A stretch of DNA of 31,513 nucleotides, taken from the NCBI GenBank assembly GCA_934358955.1, contig CAKRLC010000022.1:1-31513 (forward strand), written 5' to 3'. Source of the stretch: an uncultured Roseburia sp. GTDB taxonomy: Bacteria; Bacillota; Clostridia; Lachnospirales; Lachnospiraceae. A program made the translations under genes and the position numbers. The notes under the pieces were generated by a model. That model was not told where the DNA came from. It saw only the letters and a program-made list of their open reading frames with translations, and searched no databases. The number at the start of each line of letters is the position of its first letter. The stretch's first letter is position 1. Below, piece after piece: positions 25,389-31,513 of the stretch.

Positions 25389-27134
25389 TTATTCTGATGC
25401 CAGACGCACCTGCTGGTTTGCTTCGATCGGCTTGGATGTCGTTGTGATCACATATTCATAACCCTCTAAAGCTCCGGTTACTGCGGATTGTTTATCGTCT
25501 GAAGTAACGATCTGCACATCCACACGTCTTGCATAATAGCGGTTTCCAAGCGGTGTACTCTTCGATTCGATAATAAGGATAAAGTTTCCGTTAGAATCCT
25601 CGCGGATCGCACTGGTCGGAACAATATTATCATAGTTAGAGCTCTGCTGTCCGATCGATACCGTATAACTATCCCCGATTCCGACATCCCCTTTCATTTC
25701 ACACACAACAATGTAGCTTGCACGATTCTGCTGATCCTTATGGACATTCGAAACCGTTGCCGTAATGTCATTTCCATACCAGTTATTTAAAATTTCTGCC
25801 GGATCGCCCGGTTTGATGCGTTTTGCCTGATTCTCAGTTACGGTAAACTGCATCGTAAATGCTTTGTTTTCCGGCTGGATCGTCATCATAACATCATTGG
25901 CATTTACGGTATTTCCTGCTGTCACTGCAATGTCTGTCACAATACCGGAGATTGGGGACGTTATTTCTGCCCCGATCGATTTTTCTTCAAGCTTTGCAAC
26001 CTCTTCTTTTAATTCTGCAACCGTTGCATAAGCGGACGCGATCGTTACTTCGCCATTGATCTTCTCTGATACCTTCTCCGCATTCTTCGTCGCATTGGTC
26101 AGTACCGTATTGGCATCGGTCAATGCTGCAGTTGCGGCATTTAACTGTCCCTGTAGATTATTGGCCTGTGCTGTATTCGTTCCGGAAAGCTTCTTGACAG
26201 ACAGATTATAGTTGGCATTATTTAACGCATTTTTTGTATCAGTAACTGCATTTTTTGCTGTATCATAATTGCCTGATACTCCGTCCAGATTGGATTTGCA
26301 TGTATTAAATATATTCTGGCAGGTCGTAAGCTTTGACTGGCAGGTCTGTAATGCTGTCAATGCACTCTGCTTTTCCGCTTCGGATGCAGTTGTACTGTTT
26401 TTTACATTATCATAGGCGATCTGTGCACTGTTGCAGGCTTCCTGCGCACTGTTTAAATCTGCCAGTGCTCTGTCATAAGCGGACTTCGCCGGTGTATAAG
26501 CAGCCTCTGCACTGGAATAAGACTCCTGCGCATCTGTGTTCCGCTTCTCTGCATCCAGCACAGCCCGTTCCTCTGCTGAGGTATCTATGGTTGAATTTCC
26601 AAGTGCATCGATCTGGGCTTTGATTTTGTCCACATTTGCCTGAGCAGCATCCACTGCTGCCTGTGCGTTGGTTACGTTTTGCTTTGATGCAGCAATCGTA
26701 TTTTGTTTTTGGGTAAGGGAGGATCCTTTTCCGGCTTCGATCCGCTGCCTCTCTGCAACGGTGATACCGGCGGAAAGAACTGCTGTCTCATAAGCTGCCT
26801 GTGCATCATTTAAGCTTTTTCTGGCTGTATTTAATTCTTCACTTTCTGAATCTTCCAGCGTAAACAGTACATCACCCGTCGTTACTTCCGCATTTTTCTT
26901 CACATTAACGGTTGCAACCTTTCTTGTCTCACTGATCGTTACAGAATAGCTTTCGCTTGCTTCCACCGTTCCGCTTCCACGTACCTTTGTCGTGAGCGTA
27001 CCGCTTGTAACCTGCTGCGTACTTACCTCTACCAGTGAATAGTTCATAATGGTATTGGAAAAGAACGTAAGAATCAGCATTATCAGTAAAAATATAATCG
27101 TAATATTTTTAATTTTATCTTTTCTATTCGTCAT
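25389..27134 (-). CDS. MacA/HlyD-like membrane-fusion (adaptor) protein with long coiled coil
   Basis: An N-terminal membrane anchor (about 10-29), a split lipoyl/barrel-sandwich domain (TKVRGSGTVEASES, then VNVKKNAEVTTGDVLFTLED before the coil; EITSPISGIVTDIAVTAGNTV after it), an Ala/Gln/Lys-rich coiled coil of roughly 285 residues (about 100-385), then a beta-barrel and membrane-proximal domain. Such adaptors bridge efflux ABC/RND pumps to the outside. The coil contains Cys at about 234, 265, 272 and 279, the last three exactly seven apart. ATG 27134 is chosen (GGAG 10 bases upstream); a longer frame to 27197 would overlap the permease gene and lacks similarity. The gap to the permease stop is 22 bases. 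Confidence 0.88.
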   Translation of the reverse strand: MTNRKDKIKNITIIFLLIMLILTFFSNTIMNYSLVEVSTQQVTSGTLTTKVRGSGTVEASESYSVTISETRKVATVNVKKNAEVTTGDVLFTLEDSESEELNTARKSLNDAQAAYETAVLSAGITVAERQRIEAGKGSSLTQKQNTIAASKQNVTNAQAAVDAAQANVDKIKAQIDALGNSTIDTSAEERAVLDAEKRNTDAQESYSSAEAAYTPAKSAYDRALADLNSAQEACNSAQIAYDNVKNSTTASEAEKQSALTALQTCQSKLTTCQNIFNTCKSNLDGVSGNYDTAKNAVTDTKNALNNANYNLSVKKLSGTNTAQANNLQGQLNAATAALTDANTVLTNATKNAEKVSEKINGEVTIASAYATVAELKEEVAKLEEKSIGAEITSPISGIVTDIAVTAGNTVNANDVMMTIQPENKAFTMQFTVTENQAKRIKPGDPAEILNNWYGNDITATVSNVHKDQQNRASYIVVCEMKGDVGIGDSYTVSIGQQSSNYDNIVPTSAIREDSNGNFILIIESKSTPLGNRYYARRVDVQIVTSDDKQSAVTGALEGYEYVITTTSKPIEANQQVRLASE

Positions 27135-27156
27135 TCTCTTGCTTCTCCCTCTCTGA

Positions 27157-28053
27157 TCATCCTTTAACACCGCCCTGATAAGCGATTCCTTCCACAAGCT
27201 GTTCCTCCCCGTACAGGAAGATCAAAAGGCTTGGTATCATATAAAATGTTGCAACTGCGAATGCCAGTCCGATCTCCTGTGCATTGATCTTCGATAAGAA
27301 AATCGACAGCGGATACCTGTCCGGATCGCTGAAAAACAACAGCGGCTGCTCTACCATATTCCAGTAATCCATAAATACCAGGATCCCACAGGTTGTGATC
27401 ACGCCCTTGCAGATTGGAATACATACCTTTCCGAATATCTGCCCTTCATTCGCCCCATCGATCTTCGCCGCTTCCAAAAGCGGGATCGGTATTCGTTTCA
27501 TATATTTTGTGATAAGGTATACACTAAACGGTGAAAAAATTCCCGGAAGCCAGATACTCCAGTTTGTATCCAAAAGCTTCATCCATTTTAATACGAGGTA
27601 ATTCGGCACCAGTGTGACCTGATATGGCATCATCATTAAGATCACATATGCAAAAAATACGATCGCTGCAAGCTTTCCCCTTGTCCTTGTAAACCCATAC
27701 GCTGCAAGAACTGCCACGATCAGCTGGAATACCACGATCGGCACGACTAAAATCAGGGAGTTCCAGAACTTCAGCAGATAATCCGGGCTCTTAAATAATA
27801 CGGTCACATACTGTGAAAATGTAACCATATCCGGGATAAACTTCAGATTCACGGTCTTTGAAATATATTGTTTTCCACCTGTTGCCGTCTTCTGGAAGAT
27901 CGCTCCATAATTGGATGTGATCTCGGAAGCAGACATGAACGAATTGCTGACTGTCAACACGATCGGTGTCAGAAAAATAAGTGCCGTCACCACCGCAAGT
28001 ATCGTTAGGAAAATCCGTATGATTCTTTTTTTCTTCTCTGACTTTTTCTTCAT
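27157..28053 (-). CDS. Sugar-type ABC import permease, MalG-like
   Basis: Binding-protein-dependent transport inner-membrane component with six predicted helices and the cytoplasmic EAA loop LLEAAKIDGANEGQIFGKVCIP (EAA---G at about residues 190-205) that docks on the ATPase. The N-terminus is short and basic, as in MalG/LacG-type permeases; a long extracytoplasmic insert follows helix 1 (about 33-80: NSFMSASEITSNYG...). 298 aa. It starts with ATG overlapping the stop of the upstream permease by 4 bases (ATGA), with GGAGG just before it. It is the second channel half of the importer. Confidence 0.92.
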   Translation of the reverse strand: MKKKSEKKKRIIRIFLTILAVVTALIFLTPIVLTVSNSFMSASEITSNYGAIFQKTATGGKQYISKTVNLKFIPDMVTFSQYVTVLFKSPDYLLKFWNSLILVVPIVVFQLIVAVLAAYGFTRTRGKLAAIVFFAYVILMMMPYQVTLVPNYLVLKWMKLLDTNWSIWLPGIFSPFSVYLITKYMKRIPIPLLEAAKIDGANEGQIFGKVCIPICKGVITTCGILVFMDYWNMVEQPLLFFSDPDRYPLSIFLSKINAQEIGLAFAVATFYMIPSLLIFLYGEEQLVEGIAYQGGVKG

Positions 28054-28970
28054 TCTTCCTCCAGATCCTTTCCAAAATGATGTTCTACCAAAAACAGGAA
28101 GCCCATAAGCACGATCATAACCAGTGACATATAGATTGCTGCGGTAGAAAGCTTCTGATAATCACCGGAAGCAAACGTATTATTCATATAATGCTGTAAC
28201 ATGTACAGCGCACCATATGGATATTCCCCTGTCAGAAGATAAACCTCACGGAATACCTTAAAGGAATTGATCATGGATAAAATCGTCACAAACAAAATCG
28301 TCGGTGACAGGTAACGAAGCTTTACATGGATAAGCACCTGCCAGCGCCCTGCCCCGTCTAACTGTGCAGCCTCGATCATATCCTTTGGAATATTTCCCAT
28401 CGCAGACAAAAACAGGATCATATTATAGCCGAGATTTTTCCATAAAAACAATAAGATCACGACAAATAATCCTGCGGAAGACTTCAGCCAGTCAATCTGA
28501 CCTCCGCCAAACTTCTGCACTGCCAGATTCACGACTCCATTGTAGTCAAATAATACCTGCCAGATCAGCACGACTGATGCTGTCGGAACCATAAGCGGCG
28601 TCAGAAAGCAGCTTCGTAATTCACTTCGCAATGGAATCCCTGCATCTAATAAAAAGGCTAACGCCATACCAAGCACAACCGCTAACGGAACTGCCACAAT
28701 TGAGAAAAACAGTGTATTGCCAACGGCTGTCCGGAATGCCACATTCTGGATCACACTGCTGTAATTTGCCAGTCCGACAAATCTTTTTGCGATCGGATTA
28801 TCTACAAAAGAAAAATAGATAACAACAAGAAAAGGGAGTACAAAAAAGATCAATACTCCCAGAACGCTTGGTGCCAGGAAGATTCCTGACACCAGCCTGT
28901 GATTTAATTTTCCTGCCTGTTGCTTTTTTACTTTATGGGACGCCTGCCCCTTTTTTTTACTTTGTCTCAC
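28050..28970 (-). CDS. Sugar-type ABC import permease, MalF-like
   Basis: The first channel half, with six predicted helices and EAA motif MIEAAQLDGAGRWQVLIHVKLR (EAA---G). It starts with GTG at 28970, inside the end of the binding-protein gene (14-base overlap); AGGTG lies 7 bases upstream of that GTG. The first 27 residues are strongly basic (KKKGQASHKVKKQQAGK). 306 aa. It resembles permeases of the carbohydrate uptake transporter family 1 (CUT1), which typically share a multitask ATPase encoded elsewhere. No ATPase is encoded in this operon. Confidence 0.92.
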   Translation of the reverse strand: MRQSKKKGQASHKVKKQQAGKLNHRLVSGIFLAPSVLGVLIFFVLPFLVVIYFSFVDNPIAKRFVGLANYSSVIQNVAFRTAVGNTLFFSIVAVPLAVVLGMALAFLLDAGIPLRSELRSCFLTPLMVPTASVVLIWQVLFDYNGVVNLAVQKFGGGQIDWLKSSAGLFVVILLFLWKNLGYNMILFLSAMGNIPKDMIEAAQLDGAGRWQVLIHVKLRYLSPTILFVTILSMINSFKVFREVYLLTGEYPYGALYMLQHYMNNTFASGDYQKLSTAAIYMSLVMIVLMGFLFLVEHHFGKDLEEE

Positions 28971-31368
28971 TTAAATACACCTGCATACGACTCTGAATAA
29001 TTTTTGCAACCTCATCTGCTGTTTTCTGACCGGAAAAATATGCTTCGGTTTCTTCATTAATGATATTGGTGATATCGGAAGAGGCTGCCCCACTGACTGC
29101 TGTAGTATTGTATACCAGATCTTTGACCAGATCCACCTCTGCCTGCGTAGTAGGTTCTATTTCAACCTGAAATTCTCCTACTGACCAGGTAGAACCTGTA
29201 TTTGGATCATCTTTCATTGCTTTCTTACAATATTCTTCAAATTCATCCTTACGGATAGAGAATCCATAGGAATAACTGTCATCGTTCTTATCCTTTGGCA
29301 GATATAACGTTCTTAAGAACTGCCATGCACCATCCGGATCGTCACAGTTCTTGGAGATTCCGATAATGCTGTTAAGGGAAAGGAGCGCTCCATTTCCTTT
29401 TGCTGTCGGATAACCGATGAAAGTAACATCTCCGCCATAAACAGTCCGTAATACCTGCATATATTCAAAATCACTCATATAATACGTATCCAGTAAAACC
29501 TTTCCCTGGTTCATCAGGACATACGTATCATCTGTATTTTCCTCCCAGTTGAATGTCTCCGGGAATGTTGCCGCAAATTCAAGAATATCTGTAAATTCCT
29601 TGCTGTCGAAGTTACAGGTTGCATCCTCCCAGTTAATAAAATCAGAGTAACCAAGATTCATGCACATATTTAATGCGGATGCACGGTCAATTCCGTAGAA
29701 AAGCATCGTTCCTTCCGGTTTGGAGTGTAAAAGATCCATCATATCACTGACGGTCCAGCCCGGCTCAGTTCCGACATCGTCTGCTTTTCCTACAACCGTC
29801 TGTAAAGTAAAGTTCATCGGAAGAAATGCCAGTTTCCCATCATACTCACTTGCGCTGAGGATATTCGGAAGAAAATCTTCTCTGGAAAGGACTTCATCTT
29901 TATCGATCAGATCATACAGATCTACATTCAATCCTTTTCCTGCAAAGTTTAATACCTCTGAATAATCATTAAACAGAACAATATCAATATCCGGATCGGT
30001 TGTGATCGCAGTCGTATAATTATTGACCATGTCCTGATAATCTTCTGTGTCATCACTGTAGAAGTTCTTCATTGTAATATGATATTCATCCTGACTCTTG
30101 TTAAAATCAATGATCTTTTCCTCGATCTGTGAATCTCCCCAGAGGCTTGCCAGTACAAGCGTCTTTGTGCTACCTACCTCACTTGCATCTACTTCTTTGA
30201 TCAGGGCGATCTCATTCGTAGTTCCGGAAGAATTCCAGCCCTGGATACAAGCTGCCAGGCTTCCATCGGTAAGTATAGAGAAGCTTGAAACATTAGAGCT
30301 TGAGATATTGCAATCCATCCAGCTTAAGTATAATGTTTTTTTCTGCGTATCTGTATTGTACTGATATAAGCTTGTTCCATCCGTCAAAAGGAAATTCTTC
30401 TCATCCATAACAGTAAGATTATTGCTCGTCGGCACTGTGATCTTGCCGTCCTGCTTTTCTTTGGCTGTTTCCGGATCGATCGTGGTCAGCTCATACTTTC
30501 CATCATCTGTCATCTTTATCACAGCAACACTGCCATCTGCAAGTGTGATCAGTCCGGATGTCCAGTCATCTGATGTTACTTCACCTTTTTTATTTCCATC
30601 TTTGTCATAGATATCTGTGTAATAACGGTCTTCCGTATCCGACCATACATTGATTGACAGGTAAAGGTTGCCATCTTTGTCCATGGCCATGCCGTTGCAT
30701 CCAATATTTTCGGATCCCTCTGCCGCAAGCTCAGTCTCATAAATCTCATTTCCGGAAGCATCTACTTTGACGATGAAGTTCTTGGAAATATACTGTGCAT
30801 TCTGTGCTTTTAAGAAATTATCGTAATGAATGGTTCCGTCTTCGTCTGTATAGTCTGCCTCATAAGCATCCTTCCAGGTCTGCTCGGCATCTTCTGCAGG
30901 ATATCCCCACTGATTTTCCATATACTCCAATACATCCTCTAATGTCGCATCGGAATAATCTTCGGTCAGGCTTGACTCATCCATAATAGAACGGGAAATC
31001 ATCAGATATACCTCGCCCTCGTCTGTAACACTATAGCTTGAAACATTGCTGTAGCCCATACCATTATTATCTGAAGCATGAGTGTAAAGCTTCTGTTCTT
31101 CATTGGAAACGATATTATAAGAATAAATACTGTACTCTGTATAATCCTCATTATACACTCCGTAATACATCAGGTCGCCCTTAAACGACACATCACTTAC
31201 GTTACCATTAAAGCTGTCAGGCAGATCACTCAAATACGTTGCCTTAAAATAATGCTTTTCGCCTTCTGCTGTCTTGTCTGTACCACCACCGCCGCATGCG
31301 GTAAGCCCTGCTGCCATCGCCACTGTCAGCACAAGAGCCATTCCTCTTTTCCACCATCTGCTCGTCAT
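28957..31368 (-). CDS. Large lipoprotein: N-terminal propeller-like region fused to a sugar-type ABC solute-binding protein
   Basis: The signal peptide has a lipobox LTAC (Cys25), so it is anchored to the outer face of the membrane. Residues about 40-395 hold repeated strand-turn units (DGEVYLMIS, DGNLYLSIN, DGSVAVIK, DGSLAACIQG) that look like a beta-propeller. Residues about 402-803 look like a family-1 solute-binding protein: LVLASLWGDSQIEEKIIDFN, DIDIVLFNDYSEVL, GKLAFLPMNFTLQTVVG, GAWQFLRTLYLPKD. Usual CUT1 binding proteins are about 400-450 aa, so this is nearly double. AGGAGG lies 7 bases before the ATG. First gene of the operon; its 3' end overlaps the first permease by 14 bases. The ligand is unknown. 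Confidence 0.9.
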   Translation of the reverse strand: MTSRWWKRGMALVLTVAMAAGLTACGGGGTDKTAEGEKHYFKATYLSDLPDSFNGNVSDVSFKGDLMYYGVYNEDYTEYSIYSYNIVSNEEQKLYTHASDNNGMGYSNVSSYSVTDEGEVYLMISRSIMDESSLTEDYSDATLEDVLEYMENQWGYPAEDAEQTWKDAYEADYTDEDGTIHYDNFLKAQNAQYISKNFIVKVDASGNEIYETELAAEGSENIGCNGMAMDKDGNLYLSINVWSDTEDRYYTDIYDKDGNKKGEVTSDDWTSGLITLADGSVAVIKMTDDGKYELTTIDPETAKEKQDGKITVPTSNNLTVMDEKNFLLTDGTSLYQYNTDTQKKTLYLSWMDCNISSSNVSSFSILTDGSLAACIQGWNSSGTTNEIALIKEVDASEVGSTKTLVLASLWGDSQIEEKIIDFNKSQDEYHITMKNFYSDDTEDYQDMVNNYTTAITTDPDIDIVLFNDYSEVLNFAGKGLNVDLYDLIDKDEVLSREDFLPNILSASEYDGKLAFLPMNFTLQTVVGKADDVGTEPGWTVSDMMDLLHSKPEGTMLFYGIDRASALNMCMNLGYSDFINWEDATCNFDSKEFTDILEFAATFPETFNWEENTDDTYVLMNQGKVLLDTYYMSDFEYMQVLRTVYGGDVTFIGYPTAKGNGALLSLNSIIGISKNCDDPDGAWQFLRTLYLPKDKNDDSYSYGFSIRKDEFEEYCKKAMKDDPNTGSTWSVGEFQVEIEPTTQAEVDLVKDLVYNTTAVSGAASSDITNIINEETEAYFSGQKTADEVAKIIQSRMQVYLSETK

Positions 31369-31387
31369 ATATTCTCCTCCTGAACAT

Positions 31388-31401
31388 ACCGGTTTTCCGG
31401 T
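31388..31401. promoter_or_regulatory. ACCGG/CCGGT palindrome in the operon leader
   Basis: ACCGG-TTTT-CCGGT, a 5+5 inverted repeat between the -10 and the ribosome site of the transporter operon. It could be an operator or a short RNA hairpin near the start of the transcript. Confidence 0.35.
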
Positions 31402-31417
31402 TTATTTTCCTACTCTA

Positions 31418-31446
31418 ATCATATAGAATTTATGCAGGAAGGGCAA
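31418..31446 (-). promoter_or_regulatory. Promoter of the five-gene transporter operon
   Basis: On the minus strand TTGCCC (31446-31441), 17 bases, TATGAT (31423-31418). It lies about 50 bases upstream of the lipoprotein ATG. No other convincing promoter is seen inside the operon until the serS promoter. Confidence 0.65.
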
Positions 31447-31513
31447 GGAACAAATGTTTATGAAATTCTTAATTTTATTTGAATGTTACTGTTCATTCGT
31501 TCCGGCAGCAATT

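Noticed and set aside
25700..26900. Ala/Gln/Asn/Lys-rich stretch of the adaptor as a tandem DNA repeat
   Set aside because: The protein shows heptad-like coiled-coil periodicity, but the DNA has no tandem unit.
1..31513. CRISPR arrays, tRNA or rRNA genes, prophage or IS transposase genes
   Set aside because: None could be found by reading. No regularly spaced repeats, no integrase or transposase-like proteins, and the short interspersed repeats have no transposase in the window.

Overview
The window looks like a chromosomal segment of a Gram-positive anaerobe of the Lachnospiraceae (Clostridia). This is inferred from gene content and protein style, not from a search. The pointers are a bifunctional Rel, a PPi-type phosphofructokinase, ClpC, a T-box-controlled serS, a DUF368 protein, a lipoprotein-anchored sugar-type ABC operon without its own ATPase, moderate-to-low GC and AGGAGG-type ribosome sites. 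I see no phage, integrase, IS transposase, CRISPR array, rRNA or tRNA gene. Twenty-three protein genes are supported, nineteen of them on the minus strand.

Layout. 1-4372 (minus): rel with its own promoter and terminator, and a radical SAM activase-like gene translationally coupled to a GNAT acetyltransferase. 4526-5767 (plus): pyrophosphate-type phosphofructokinase, ending at a strong bidirectional terminator shared with the convergent cluster. 5944-8946 (minus): a three-gene cluster of HxxxD acyltransferase, zinc-ribbon membrane protein (DUF6320 type) and alpha/beta hydrolase. It is divergent from a FadR/GntR regulator (9413-10120), and a perfect operator-like palindrome lies between them. 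10173-14576 (minus): DUF368 membrane protein followed by the two halves of a heterodimeric ABC exporter. 14686-17440 (minus): tcdA, radA and a small conserved-looking protein. 17637-21754 (minus): clpC and, upstream of it, a Lon-like AAA+ ATPase with no protease domain and an Asn in Walker B. 22015-22533 (plus): cyclophilin. 22684-24357 (minus): serS with a serine T-box leader. 24338-31446 (minus): a five-gene operon.

The most unusual locus is the last one. A single promoter (31418-31446) drives an 803-residue lipoprotein made of a long repeat-rich N-terminal half and a sugar-type binding protein, two MalF/MalG-type import permeases, a MacA/HlyD-like adaptor with a very long coiled coil, and a MacB-like extracytoplasmic domain on only two membrane helices. 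There is no ATPase. Import and efflux-type parts are therefore stitched together in one overlapping or tightly spaced transcription unit, and this is my best candidate for an undescribed system.

A second layer is a family of short interspersed intergenic repeats (1-76, 9150-9230, 9302-9386, 15466-15532). Most copies carry a hairpin built on ATTGCACAAA/TTTGTGCAAT. Two of them are arranged head to head upstream of the FadR-type regulator, which resembles the REP/BIME arrangement.
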